Below are positions 36,493 through 45,459 of a stretch of 52,469 nucleotides of DNA, in pieces. The stretch lies in contig CAIYYT010000184.1 of NCBI GenBank assembly GCA_903930455.1, positions 1-52,469 on the forward strand, read 5' to 3'. The stretch's first letter is position 1, and every line of letters begins with the position of its first letter. The translations under genes were made by a program, and so were the position numbers. The stretch is from an uncultured bacterium. GTDB lineage: Bacteria > Zixibacteria > MSB-5A5 > CAIYYT01. The notes below the pieces were generated by a model. That model did no database searches. It was given only the letters and a program-made list of their open reading frames with translations, and had not been told where the DNA came from.

Positions 36493-36842
36493 TTGAGCAT
36501 TCCTTTCTTCCAGGCCCAGAGCAAACCAACCAAGAGGATGCCGACAAAGATCAGCATCTCGATCAATGCGAACAGTCCCAGAGATTTGTACGCAACCGCC
36601 CAGGGGAACAGGAACACGGCTTCGACGTCGAAGATCACGAAAATCAGCGCGAAGATATAAAACCGGGGATTAAACTGAATCCAGGACGAACCGATCGCCG
36701 GCTCGCCGCACTCATAGTTGCGCAGCTTCTCGTCCGACGGTCTGTGGGGGCGAATAAAGCGGGCGATCCAGACGGTGGCGATAACAAACACCAGCCCGAG
36801 CAACATGAAGATTCCGACTGGCGCGAAGCTCGTCAAGTTCAT
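36483..36842 (-). CDS. nuoA: NADH-quinone oxidoreductase subunit A
   Basis: A 119-residue membrane subunit with three helices, and the first gene of the operon. [20 protein letters not shown] and [17 protein letters not shown] are diagnostic. A promoter lies about 85-110 nt upstream of its ATG. Confidence 0.96.
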   Translation of the reverse strand: MNLTSFAPVGIFMLLGLVFVIATVWIARFIRPHRPSDEKLRNYECGEPAIGSSWIQFNPRFYIFALIFVIFDVEAVFLFPWAVAYKSLGLFALIEMLIFVGILLVGLLWAWKKGMLKWV

Positions 36843-36925
36843 CTCATAAGCTCCATTGAATGAGCGAGTTAGTGATTTGTTTCACAAGTCCTTACCGTTC
36901 AATCACTCACCGAACAAATTGCGGG

Positions 36926-36954
36926 CAATTAAGCATGACACGCCCAATAGTCAA
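36926..36954 (-). promoter_or_regulatory. Promoter of the nuo operon
   Basis: On the minus strand TTGACT (36949-36954) and TAATTG (36926-36931) are 17 nt apart. The leader to nuoA is about 80 nt and contains a partly palindromic GTGAGTGATTGAAC/GTTAGTGATTTG pair that could be an operator. Confidence 0.55.
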
Positions 36955-37098
36955 GTCTTTTTTGAAAAATAGACACACTTAGATAGACCCGATTTCCCCA
37001 CGTATCGGAAGTTACTAAGTTAGTAAACGCTAACGTAATGAGCAGAGGATGGTTATACATGCGCGGCACTCGTTCTCGCCTGCCACACCATTTACCGC

Positions 37099-37124
37099 GC
37101 CGTCAGGAATTCCTTCCTGACGGC
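37099..37124. repeat. Palindrome CCGTCAGGAA/TTCCTGACGG, copy 1
   Basis: An 11-bp perfect stem (37099-37109 with 37114-37124) and a TTCC loop, then a T-rich stretch on the plus strand. The same core occurs at 44551-44584 and as a half site near 43863. It could act as a terminator but looks like a dispersed element. Confidence 0.75.
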
Positions 37125-37141
37125 TTTGTCCTGTTGTTGTC

Positions 37142-37170
37142 ATTCCCGCGAAAGCTGGAATCAGGATTCG
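37142..37170. repeat. REP-like fragment (CATTCCCGCGAAAGC type)
   Basis: CATTCCCGCGAAAGCTGGAA forms an imperfect hairpin and resembles the widespread CATTCCCGCGAAAGCGGGAA interspersed repeat. Related reversed cores lie at 44078-44088 and 44144-44154. Confidence 0.5.
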
Positions 37171-37286
37171 TAATTTCGTGGGCTATCGCGTCGGCCACCG
37201 ACCGCGACCTGACGTTTTTGCTTTGCGCTGCACCAATGATTGTGTAGTATTCCGGCAATGGTACGCTACCGGAAAATGGCAGAAGA

Positions 37287-40200
37287 ATGAACGTTGAACT
37301 CTTCCCCCAATTGAATACGGCGCGCCTTGGCGACAACCGACAAGAGCGAAGGCTCTTCTTGCCTACGCTGATTCACGAAGAATCCCTGCAGTCGCACCTC
37401 TCCGGGTCAGCCCGCGACCATGCCTACGAGATCATCTGCAAGTGGGCTAAGCTCGAGGCGACTGGCAAATTGCAGAAGAAGAAAGAGACCACGCTTGAAG
37501 GCGAATTCCTGACGGAAGTCTTCGGCGAAGCGTTGGGTTATACTCTCTTTTCCGAAAACAAAGACCATTGGGATATTCAGGCGAAGTACACAGTCAACGG
37601 TGGCATTGCCGATGCGGCGATTGGGTTTTTCGAACATGACGGTCGCTCCGTACCTGGGGCGGTGATAGAATTGAAGGGACCGACCGCCAATCTCGACCGT
37701 GACCGCTTCAACGGACGAACGGCGGTTCAGCAATGCTGGGATTACCTGTATGAGCTTCCGGATTGTCACTGGGGAATCGTCTGTAACTACGTTAGTTTCC
37801 GACTCTACCACCGAAACCAGACAAAGCGCGCCTTCGAGCTTTACACATTGGACAGACTGACGGAGCGAAAGGTCTTTGACGAGTTCTACTGCGTCTTCCA
37901 ACGCGGTGGGCTTCTTCCCGACGATGACCGCCGACCGCGGGCGGACATTCTTCTTATTAGATCCGGTGACCGTCAACTGGAAGTTGGCGACAACCTATAT
38001 AGTCTTTACAGTCGCAGTCGTCGCGAACTCATCGCGCAACTAATGAGCAAGCCGCACGGCTATTCGTTGGAGAAGGCGATAAAGGCCGCTCAGAAGCTCA
38101 TCGACCGTATCATCTTCATCGCCTTCTGTGAAGATCGAGGGCTCTTGGATGAATTTACGATCAAACGCGCGGATGAGCAGTTTGCCGCCTTCGATCTGGT
38201 TACCAATCCGCGTTGGCGTAACTTCGTCAATCTCTTCGGATTTGTTGACAAAGGAAGCAAGGAGAAGCGCATTCCACCATACAACGGCGGGCTGTTCAAG
38301 AGGGACGAGGATATTGATGATCTTAACTTGAGCGATACCCAAATCGGGTTCTTTGGTGGAATCGGTCGCTTTGATTTTCGCGACGAAGTTAATGTCGAAG
38401 TGCTTGGGCATTTGTTCGAGAAGTCTGTGAACGATATCGAGCGCTTACGTCTCGGTGCGCTGTTCGAGGCCGAATACGAAAGCGGCGAGACTCCCAGAAT
38501 GGGCAAATCCCCCGAACGCAAACGTTCCGGTATCTACTACACCCCTCGCGAATTCACCGAGTTTATCACCCGCCAGACCATCGGGCAATTGATTGAAGAA
38601 CGTCTTGCCGAAGTTGCTAAACGAAATGGTTTCGATCTTGATGAACGCGGAGTGGTTGGTCCGAGTCCCGAACGCGCCCGTCTCTGGAGTGAGTGCCTTG
38701 ACACTCTCCGACAACTCAAGGTTGTCGACCCCGCTTGCGGCAGCGGCGCCTTCCTGATTGCTGCCTATGACCTCTTGGAAGAAAAGTACTCGGAAGTTGT
38801 CGGACACTTGGAGTATCATGCAGGCGAACCTCCCGCCGAAGCCATCTGCGACATTATTCTGCGCGACAATATCTTCGGCGTGGATGTCACTCCCGAGGCG
38901 GTCGAAATCTCGCAGTTGTCACTCTGGCTTCGCACGGCTCGCAAGGACAAGTCTCTGGCCGACTTGTCGCAAAACATTATCTGTGGTAACAGTCTGGTTG
39001 ATGACCTGCAGGTGCATCCGGCAGCAATGACGTGGCAAGATAAATTCCCGCAAGTGTTTGGACGTGACGAAAAGGGTTTTGACTGTGTCATCGGCAACCC
39101 ACCTTGGGAACGCCTGAAATTGCAGGAGCGTGAGTTCTTTGATTTCACCAGCACCGAGATTGCTTCGGCGGTCGACGCTGCCACTCGTCGCAAATTGATC
39201 GCCGAGTTGGAGAAAGCGAATCCCGACCTGCATCAACGATACACCGCCGCGAAAGAAGCCGCGGACAAGACGCTGACTTATGTCCGTGACACCGACCGTT
39301 TCCCGCTCACCGGCAAAGGTGATGTCAATACCTACACGCTCTTCGCCGAATTGGCCCACAGCATTGTCGCGCCGCTTGGGCGTGTTGGCCTACTCGTTCC
39401 CTCCGGCATATCTACCGACATGACCACCAAGGAATTTTGGGGCAAGCTTGTCAAGGACAAATCGCTTGTCGGCATGTATGACTTCGAGAACAAAGCGCCG
39501 GTCTTCGCAGATGTTCATCGTTCGTTCAAGTTTTCCATTCTGCTGTTCGGTGGAAGCAAACGAAAGACGGACGCTGCCGATTTCGTCTTTTTCGCTCACA
39601 AGATTGAGGAACTTTACGACCCTGCCCGACACATCAGACTCTCGGCCAAAGATATCAAGCTCGTCAATCCGAACACACTCACATGCCCGATATTTCGCTC
39701 CCAGCGAGACGCCGAACTCACAAAGGCCATTTACAAACGTGTGCCGGTGCTGGTAGACAGAAACCGCGAAGAAGGCGGCAATCCGTGGGGAATCAAATTT
39801 GTGAGGATGTTTGACCAAACCAATGACGCCGAATTGTTCAAGACAGAACCGGAACTGAAGGAGCTTCGCTGCAAAAGGCATGGTGCTCACTGGAAAAAGG
39901 GCAAACAGACGTATCTCCCACTCTATGAAGCCAAGATGATCCAGGTGTATGACCACCGCGCTGCCAGCGTCGTGATCAAAGACGAGAACTGGATGCGTCA
40001 GGGCCAGACCGCCGACACTACGCCAGTGCAACATCAGAATCCGGAATATGTAGTCGAGCCACGCTGGTGGGTTGATGAACAGGCAGTGTACGATACTCTT
40101 GGGAGAACGGCTCTGACGCACTTTGTAGGACTCAAAGACATCACGAGCCCGACCAACCAACGAACCATGATCGCCGCTGCAATCCCGTGGTCGGCTGTGA

Positions 40201-40712
40201 CAAACCATTTTCCTCTGCTGCTGACCACCTGTGATTCCAAACTCGAAATGTGTTTGCTTGGGAATCTCAATTCGCTCGCGCTCGACTACGTTACGCGCCA
40301 GAAAATCGGGGGTGTTACCCTCAACTTCTTCATCGTCGAGCAACTCCCGACATTTCCGCCCGGCTTCTACGCCGACCGCTGTCCCTGGGATCAGCGGCAA
40401 TCGCTCGAAAAATGGGTCTCTAACCGCGTCCTCAAGTTGACTTGCACGAGTAATGACATGATTCCACTGGCGGAGGCAGCCGGACTTGAACCACCTGTCC
40501 ATCCGTGGAAGCCAGCCGAACGCGCCGACTTAATGGCTCAGCTTGATGCCGCCTACTTCATCCTCTATGGCATCAAGCGTGATGACGTTGAGCATATTCT
40601 ATCAACCTTCACTGGCGCTTCCGAAGCGCCTCCTGACATGTTTGGCACTGTCAGCGTTGCCGACAAGATATTGAAGCATTACGATCATCTTCGCAGCAAG
40701 ATGGGTGCGTAA
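37287..40712 (+). CDS. Type IIG-like restriction-modification enzyme (nuclease-methyltransferase)
   Basis: A 1141-residue single-chain enzyme. The N-terminus carries a PD-(D/E)xK-type nuclease site: Asp109 and Glu128-Leu-Lys130 in GAVIELKGP. A helical linker leads to the N6-adenine methyltransferase: YYTPREFTEFI, motif I DPACGSGAFLI (Asp481 onward) and motif IV NPPW (604-607). The C-terminus is a target-recognition region (GGVTLNFFIVEQLPTFPPG). There is no separate specificity or methylase gene nearby, which fits a self-contained Type IIG enzyme that cuts and methylates. The ribosome site is poor (GGCAGAAG). Neighbours are housekeeping, and surrounding repeats suggest insertion as a solitary defence island. 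Recognition site unknown. Confidence 0.88.
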   Translation: MNVELFPQLNTARLGDNRQERRLFLPTLIHEESLQSHLSGSARDHAYEIICKWAKLEATGKLQKKKETTLEGEFLTEVFGEALGYTLFSENKDHWDIQAKYTVNGGIADAAIGFFEHDGRSVPGAVIELKGPTANLDRDRFNGRTAVQQCWDYLYELPDCHWGIVCNYVSFRLYHRNQTKRAFELYTLDRLTERKVFDEFYCVFQRGGLLPDDDRRPRADILLIRSGDRQLEVGDNLYSLYSRSRRELIAQLMSKPHGYSLEKAIKAAQKLIDRIIFIAFCEDRGLLDEFTIKRADEQFAAFDLVTNPRWRNFVNLFGFVDKGSKEKRIPPYNGGLFKRDEDIDDLNLSDTQIGFFGGIGRFDFRDEVNVEVLGHLFEKSVNDIERLRLGALFEAEYESGETPRMGKSPERKRSGIYYTPREFTEFITRQTIGQLIEERLAEVAKRNGFDLDERGVVGPSPERARLWSECLDTLRQLKVVDPACGSGAFLIAAYDLLEEKYSEVVGHLEYHAGEPPAEAICDIILRDNIFGVDVTPEAVEISQLSLWLRTARKDKSLADLSQNIICGNSLVDDLQVHPAAMTWQDKFPQVFGRDEKGFDCVIGNPPWERLKLQEREFFDFTSTEIASAVDAATRRKLIAELEKANPDLHQRYTAAKEAADKTLTYVRDTDRFPLTGKGDVNTYTLFAELAHSIVAPLGRVGLLVPSGISTDMTTKEFWGKLVKDKSLVGMYDFENKAPVFADVHRSFKFSILLFGGSKRKTDAADFVFFAHKIEELYDPARHIRLSAKDIKLVNPNTLTCPIFRSQRDAELTKAIYKRVPVLVDRNREEGGNPWGIKFVRMFDQTNDAELFKTEPELKELRCKRHGAHWKKGKQTYLPLYEAKMIQVYDHRAASVVIKDENWMRQGQTADTTPVQHQNPEYVVEPRWWVDEQAVYDTLGRTALTHFVGLKDITSPTNQRTMIAAAIPWSAVTNHFPLLLTTCDSKLEMCLLGNLNSLALDYVTRQKIGGVTLNFFIVEQLPTFPPGFYADRCPWDQRQSLEKWVSNRVLKLTCTSNDMIPLAEAAGLEPPVHPWKPAERADLMAQLDAAYFILYGIKRDDVEHILSTFTGASEAPPDMFGTVSVADKILKHYDHLRSKMGA

Positions 40713-40719
40713 TTCGTTT

Positions 40720-40770
40720 GTAGGAGCGACTTCAGCCGTTCGCCCCGATTCCAAAGGGGTCGCGACCTGC
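40720..40770. repeat. Imperfect inverted repeat of the GTAGG-GACCTGC type
   Basis: GTAGGAGCGACTTCAG at one end and GGGGTCGCGACCTGC at the other, with inner CCCC/GGGG pairing. It belongs with the hairpins at 44937-45045, 45460-45492 and 49043-49063 that end in GACCTAC. Confidence 0.55.
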
Positions 40771-40798
40771 TTTAGAACCTGCCCTCCCAAATCTCTCC

Positions 40799-40827
40799 TT
40801 GACATTACCGCCCCCCGACTCTACCAT
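40799..40827 (+). promoter_or_regulatory. Promoter with very short leader
   Basis: TTGACA (40799-40804), a 17-nt spacer and TACCAT (40822-40827). Transcription would begin about 8 nt before the ATG at 40842, which has no Shine-Dalgarno, so the message may be near-leaderless. Confidence 0.5.
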
Positions 40828-40841
40828 GCTTTCCGCCGACT

Positions 40842-42014
40842 ATGAAAACGACAAGCACACTCCGATACGATTTCTGGGACATTCTCAGAGCCCCACGACT
40901 TGCTTTATCAGGCAAATACCTGCTGGCACAGGCGCGACCGCTGGCCTATGGCTACGCGGCGTATGTAGTGCTGACCTATCTGGCGATGCTCGTTGAAGGT
41001 GGCGCGCTCGCTGAACTCTGGAATGCTCACACGCTCTTTCCGTTTACGAGTCTGGGGTTGTCGCATTGGTATGGTTGGACGATCTGGGTCGTTGGCATTG
41101 TTCTTGCCGCCGGTTTCTATGACTATGGCAACATGACTGTCGCCAAACTAGCGCTGGAGGAACTCAAGGGGAACCTCTTCTTTACACGCAAAGATGCTGC
41201 CAAAGAAGCACGTGCCAACCTGCGATCTCTCTGGGTTGCTGCCGCACTACTGATTGTACTGATCGTTGTGCTGTCGCTCTTGCAAGGGTTGATCGGGCTG
41301 GTCGTGTTGATTCCCTATATAGGTGAGATCATCTACGCCGTGATTTACGCCGTCCCGTTTGTGCTCTGGTCGCTATTCGTCGTGTTCTTGGCATTTGGTT
41401 TGATTACGGCGATCTTCACGTTACCGGCAATTGTAACCGCCCGGGAGAAGGACGCCTTTGGCGCCACCTTCTATATATATAATGTTATCTGGACACAGCC
41501 GCTCCGCTGGGTCTCGCAAACTGCTGTCGGACTGGTCATGGCCAAGCTCGGCATTTTCGTTTTCGGATACTTCCTGATGCGGGCGTTGCAGTTGACCAAC
41601 TTCACAACTTCGCTATTTTCCGGCGAGAAAGTGAAGGGCATCGTTTCAACCGGCTACTTCGCACTGGCGCCTGTGCAGGAAGTGCTCCGTTTCTTCACTT
41701 CCCTCTTTCCCGGATCGACAATCGACTGGATGCCATCGGCGTTGCGCGGGTTGGAGTTCAGTCTTGCCTCACAGCCAACCACCCAAGTGATAGCATCGTT
41801 GATTATCCTAATCACTCTGGTCATCCTCTGGATCGTAGTCATATCCTATGGCATAAATATCATCACTTGTTCGCAGTTGATCGGGTTTATCTACATTCGC
41901 AAGTGCGAGGACGGCGAGAAGCTCGGCGAATCGCCGGCGCAGGGGGGCAGTGATCCGCATGAACTCATACCAAGGTCTACTCCAGCTCCCGAGAGCGACG
42001 TACAAAGTAAGTAG
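40842..42014 (+). CDS. Polytopic membrane protein of unknown function
   Basis: A 390-residue protein with six or seven hydrophobic helices (for example WTIWVVGIVLAAGFYDYG, LWVAAALLIVLIVVLSLLQ, SLIILITLVILWIVVISYG) and a hydrophilic, proline-rich C-terminal tail. The family was not recognised; the layout recalls uncharacterised integral membrane proteins with a repeated FGLITAIFTLPAIVTAREKD-like loop. It is 17 nt upstream of lepA and probably co-transcribed with it. No ribosome site is seen before the start. Confidence 0.78.
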   Translation: MKTTSTLRYDFWDILRAPRLALSGKYLLAQARPLAYGYAAYVVLTYLAMLVEGGALAELWNAHTLFPFTSLGLSHWYGWTIWVVGIVLAAGFYDYGNMTVAKLALEELKGNLFFTRKDAAKEARANLRSLWVAAALLIVLIVVLSLLQGLIGLVVLIPYIGEIIYAVIYAVPFVLWSLFVVFLAFGLITAIFTLPAIVTAREKDAFGATFYIYNVIWTQPLRWVSQTAVGLVMAKLGIFVFGYFLMRALQLTNFTTSLFSGEKVKGIVSTGYFALAPVQEVLRFFTSLFPGSTIDWMPSALRGLEFSLASQPTTQVIASLIILITLVILWIVVISYGINIITCSQLIGFIYIRKCEDGEKLGESPAQGGSDPHELIPRSTPAPESDVQSK

Positions 42015-42031
42015 CTAACGGATAGGATGAA

Positions 42032-43846
42032 ATGAAGACGCGCGTTGAACATATTCGCAATTTTTCTATCATTGCCCACATCGATCATGGCAAATCCACG
42101 CTGGCTGACCGCTTGCTGGAAATGACCCACACGATTGAAGGCTCGAAAATGCAGAAGCAAGTGCTCGACGACATGCCGCTCGAACAAGAGCGGGGGATTA
42201 CGATCAAGTCGCACGCCATCCGGATGAAATATCGCGCCGCCGACAAGAAAGACTACATCCTCAATCTGATCGACACGCCTGGACATGTCGATTTCTCCTA
42301 CGAAGTTTCCCGCTCGATTGCCGCCTGTGAGGGGGCGTTGTTGGTCGTTGATGCGTCGCAGGGGATCGAAGCGCAGACGTTGTCGAATCTTTACAAGGCG
42401 CTGGACAACAATCTGGAGATCATTCCGGTCATCAACAAGATCGACCTGCCGCACGCTGAGCCGGAGAAAGTCGCCGAAGCAATCTGCAACTTGATCGGCT
42501 GCGAGCGCGAGGAGATCATTCTGGCATCAGCCAAACAAGGAATCGGCATTCAGGAAGTGCTGGAGGCAATCGTCACCCGCATTCCGCCGCCGTTGGCCAA
42601 TCCCAAAGGTCCGCTCAAGGCGATGATCTTTGACTCCAAGTATGACAGCTACCGAGGCGCCGTACCGTATGTGCGTGTGATGGACGGCGAAGTCAAGAAG
42701 GGGGACAAGATCAAGTTCTTCTCGACCCAGATTCAGTACGAAATCGACGAGGTAGGCTATCTGATCATGGATCGCATACCGGCGGACAAGCTGTCGGCGG
42801 GGGAAGTCGGCTACGTTATCTGCAATATCCGGAATGTCTCCGAAGCCAAAGTTGGTGACACCATCACCTATGCCGTCGGTGGTGCAATTACGCCGTGTCC
42901 GGGATATAAAGAAATCAAGTCAATGGTCTATTCCGGAATCTATCCGGCGACGACCGAAAGATACGAGCAACTCCGCGAGGCGCTGGAAAAACTCAAACTC
43001 AATGACGCTTCACTGACCTTTGAACCGGAGTCATCGTTAGCACTCGGGTTTGGTTTCCGCTGCGGCTTTTTGGGGCTGTTGCATTTGGAGATCATCCACG
43101 AGCGGTTGGAGCGCGAATTCAACGTCACGATCGTCAACACCGTGCCGAACGTCGAGTATCACGTGCACACCAAGAAGGGGGAGTTAATCAAGGTTGACAG
43201 TCCGGCCAAGATGCCGCCGACGATGGCGGTTGAGTACATCGAGGAGCCGTATGTCGCGGCACAGATAATCACGCCGGCTGAATACATCGGCAACATCATG
43301 AAACTGATCTCGGACCGACGCGGTGAGTTCAAAGACACGAATTATCCCGATCCGTCGCGCGCCACGATTTCGTTTGAGTTGCCGCTGTCGGAGATCATTT
43401 TCGATTTTCACGACAAGCTCAAGTCGATATCGCGCGGCTATGCGTCACTTGACTATGATTTTCTCGCTATGCGGCAGAGCAAGCTGGTCAAGCTTGATGT
43501 CCTGCTCAATTCGGAACCGGTGGATGCGTTGTCGTGTTTGATTCACGCCGAGCGCGCCGCCGTTTGGGGACGCAAGCTGTGCAAGAAGCTTGCGGAACTG
43601 ATTCCACGTCAGATGTTCGAGGTCGTTATTCAGGCGTCCATCGGCACGCGTATTGTCGCGCGTGAGACCGTCCGAGCGATGCGCAAGAATGTTACCGCCA
43701 AATGCTATGGCGGCGACATCACGCGCAAACGCAAGTTGATCGAGCGCCAGAAAGAGGGGAAGCGCAAGATGAAGCAGATCGGCACAGTCGAACTCCCGCA
43801 AGAAGCGTTTCTCGCAGTGTTGCAGATAGATAGAGAAGGGGAATAG
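42032..43846 (+). CDS. lepA: Elongation factor 4 (LepA), ribosome back-translocation GTPase
   Basis: A 604-residue translational GTPase. The G domain shows AHIDHGKSTLADRLLE (G1), RGITIKS (G2), DTPGHVDFSYEV (G3) and NKIDLPHA (G4). The EF-G-like domains III and V and the LepA-specific C-terminal domain (KCYGGDITRKRKLIERQKEG, RKMKQIGTVELPQEAF) are complete, and the length is standard. It remodels stalled or mis-translocated ribosomes. AGGATG gives the ribosome site. Confidence 0.98.
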   Translation: MKTRVEHIRNFSIIAHIDHGKSTLADRLLEMTHTIEGSKMQKQVLDDMPLEQERGITIKSHAIRMKYRAADKKDYILNLIDTPGHVDFSYEVSRSIAACEGALLVVDASQGIEAQTLSNLYKALDNNLEIIPVINKIDLPHAEPEKVAEAICNLIGCEREEIILASAKQGIGIQEVLEAIVTRIPPPLANPKGPLKAMIFDSKYDSYRGAVPYVRVMDGEVKKGDKIKFFSTQIQYEIDEVGYLIMDRIPADKLSAGEVGYVICNIRNVSEAKVGDTITYAVGGAITPCPGYKEIKSMVYSGIYPATTERYEQLREALEKLKLNDASLTFEPESSLALGFGFRCGFLGLLHLEIIHERLEREFNVTIVNTVPNVEYHVHTKKGELIKVDSPAKMPPTMAVEYIEEPYVAAQIITPAEYIGNIMKLISDRRGEFKDTNYPDPSRATISFELPLSEIIFDFHDKLKSISRGYASLDYDFLAMRQSKLVKLDVLLNSEPVDALSCLIHAERAAVWGRKLCKKLAELIPRQMFEVVIQASIGTRIVARETVRAMRKNVTAKCYGGDITRKRKLIERQKEGKRKMKQIGTVELPQEAFLAVLQIDREGE

Positions 43847-43911
43847 CTGGCACAGGAGAAGATTCCTGACGGCGTTTTGCCACAGTCTACCCACTAACAG
43901 CGCGCAGAGCC

Positions 43912-43954
43912 GTAGGCAGAACAAAAGCGGTTTTGACCTGCAAGTTTTGCCTAC
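43912..43954. repeat. Hairpin GTAGGCAGAAC/GTTTTGCCTAC
   Basis: An 11-bp stem with one wobble (43912-43922 with 43944-43954). Its loop holds GCGGTTTTGACCTGC, kin to the GACCTAC hairpins further on. Confidence 0.6.
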
Positions 43955-44077
43955 AAGCTGCCTATAATATTCATAATGTCAAAGAACGAGCGGGCCTCGA
44001 CTTGCGTTTCCTGATACGGATGAACAGTCTGTGCGGTCTCGCTGTGTCTTTCAAAGATTGTCCAGGGTCGCCGTTTT

Positions 44078-44154
44078 CGCGGGAATGGCCGTCGCCGCTG
44101 ACACGCACTCCTGAACCCCACCTCGAACACTGGACACCCCACACGCGGGAATGG
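44078..44154. repeat. Two CGCGGGAATGG cores
   Basis: CGCGGGAATGG occurs at 44078-44088 and 44144-44154, 66 nt apart. The first is preceded by TTTT, giving on the reverse strand the CATTCCCGCGAAA core also seen at 37142. Confidence 0.55.
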
Positions 44155-44172
44155 AAGTTAAGAGGCAGACAC

Positions 44173-44191
44173 GGTCTGACAAAATCAGACC
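44173..44191. repeat. Hairpin GGTCTGA/TCAGACC
   Basis: A 7-bp perfect stem with a CAAAA loop. There is no following T-run, so it is not an obvious terminator. Confidence 0.45.
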
Positions 44192-44526
44192 AGCCAGGGC
44201 GCGGACAGGACAAGAGATCCTCTAGACACAGTCAAACCGACTCATCCAAGACTTATAAGAGTCGGAAACGTGAACGGGTTACGGGGAAAAGGGGACGCTC
44301 CTCCATTGAGTCACCGGCATCACAAACGTCCGCTATTGTAGCGATGCCGATCGGACTCGCGGTTGTCACGATACGCTCTATTACTGGGTTCCGGTTGACG
44401 GTGTTAACTGTTCTTGCGAAGCTTTCGTCAGGACAGGTTTAACCCAAATCGAAGACGATCGCTACGGAAGACATACGAGACCCATCGGGAGTTGATGGGG
44501 CACCGTTGCTTTGATGTGGCAGAGAA

Positions 44527-44584
44527 CCCACAGCAAGCTGTGGGGTACCCATGCTCCGTCAGGAAAGGATTCCTGACGGAGCAT
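44527..44584. repeat. Double hairpin including CCGTCAGGA palindrome copy 2
   Basis: The first stem is CCCACAGC/GCTGTGGG (44527-44534 with 44537-44544, loop AA). After GTACCC follows a 14-bp stem (44551-44564 with 44571-44584) whose core CCGTCAGGA/TCCTGACGG matches the palindrome at 37099-37124. Confidence 0.75.
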
Positions 44585-44936
44585 ACACACATCAAAGCGT
44601 GTCAGCCGGACGGCATGTATCAAACAGCGCGAGCCACTTGGTTTGTAGCGACAGACTCACTCACCACGGCGAAGTACGAACATGTCCTGAGTCATAACGG
44701 TTATTGTTCGGCATCATATATTTAGCTTAGTCGTTGCCGTTAGACCGCAGGCGATCCCTGATCGAGTAGGAGGTAGAACACAAAAACCAACTTCGTTTTT
44801 GCTCTGCCGCTAATCACCCGACCCACAAAGCACTCCGGGGTGACCTTCGGTGCCGCAACCAGCGTTCTACTTACTGGTGTGGGGGTGATTTATCTACAAG
44901 AGCACTACAAATAAAGTGTGTGAGCGAGAAGGAAAT

Positions 44937-45004
44937 GTCGAAACCCCGACGGAGAAATTGACAAGTTAGGCATTGTGCCACAAGGGGTTTCGACCTACGA
45001 AACT
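44937..45004. repeat. Inverted repeat GTCGAAACCCC/GGGGTTTCGAC with CTACGAAACT tail
   Basis: An 11-bp perfect stem (44937-44947 with 44984-44994) around a 36-nt loop, followed by CTACGAAACT. The tail recurs at 45043-45055 and 45480-45492. Confidence 0.7.
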
Positions 45005-45014
45005 GCCGGAGAGT

Positions 45015-45055
45015 GTCGGGTTCGGCGCTTCGCTGCGAACCCGACCTACGAGACT
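45015..45055. repeat. Hairpin GTCGGGTTCG/CGAACCCGAC with CTACGAGACT tail
   Basis: A 10-bp perfect stem (45015-45024 with 45036-45045) and an 11-nt loop, then CTACGAGACT. It is the same tail as its neighbour, in direct tandem. Confidence 0.7.
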
Positions 45056-45116
45056 AACTGTGTCGCGGGAGATTTATGCAGTGAGGCGCTACAAAAAAAC
45101 AGAAGGCCGTCGGGTT

Positions 45117-45187
45117 ACACGCTCCGCTAAGTAATTGGTATTGCTGGAGCATTTGTGGACGGCGGACCGCAAGACCCGACGGAACGA
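45117..45187 (+). repeat. 70-nt direct repeat, copy A
   Basis: Begins ACACGCTCCGCTAAGT, continues ATTGGTATTGCTG and ends GACGGAACGA. It matches copy B at 45284-45352 with scattered changes and a 2-nt length difference. Confidence 0.75.
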
Positions 45188-45283
45188 GGTTGCGGATTCA
45201 CGTCAGGGGTGGTGGCCAGACACAGGGTACAGCCAGCAAAGAAAAACCCACCCGACGCAAGGCTTTGGGTGGGGTACAAAGTC

Positions 45284-45352
45284 ACACGCTCCGCTAAGTG
45301 ATTGGTATTGCTGAGGAATTGCTGGAAGGCGGAGTGGAAGAGGACGGAACGA
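45284..45352 (+). repeat. 70-nt direct repeat, copy B
   Basis: Offset 167 nt from copy A. The first 29 bases differ at one position; the second half is more diverged. Between the copies lies a CCCACCC/GGGTGGG hairpin (45247-45273). Confidence 0.75.
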
Positions 45353-45372
45353 AGAAAGGCGGGGGTTTTTGT

Positions 45373-45401
45373 TTGACAAGGGGAAGCAAGTAAATTATTC
45401 T
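45373..45401 (+). promoter_or_regulatory. Strong sigma70-like promoter for the gene at 45494
   Basis: TTGACA (45373-45378), a 17-nt spacer and TATTCT (45396-45401), just after repeat copy B. The leader is about 85 nt and contains the hairpin at 45460-45482. Confidence 0.6.
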
Positions 45402-45459
45402 GTAAACGTTAGGTTGAATACTTGGGGCTAGGAGCGGGCGAGAGCTAGTAAGAAAGGAT

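Larger units (their letters stand above)
36955..37286. other. Intergenic region between nuoA and the restriction enzyme
   Basis: The full gap is 36843-37286. It contains the nuo promoter, the palindrome at 37099-37124 and a REP-like fragment at 37142-37170, listed separately. I see no convincing promoter for the gene at 37287, nor any small gene. Confidence 0.5.

Noticed and set aside
39390-40502. A 370-codon minus-strand frame inside the restriction enzyme gene
   Set aside because: The plus strand carries an intact enzyme with motifs; the antisense product shows none.
43963-43968. A TATAAT hexamer
   Set aside because: No -35 at a workable distance and no gene downstream.
44115-44175. A CCACCTCGAAC...GGAAGTTAAG string faintly like 5S rRNA
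   Set aside because: Spacing is wrong, with a long insertion, and the terminal 5S stem is absent.
43933-44442. A 169-codon open frame in the repeat-rich region
   Set aside because: It is Arg/Ser/Lys-rich, crosses several repeats and hairpins, and has no recognisable domain or ribosome site.
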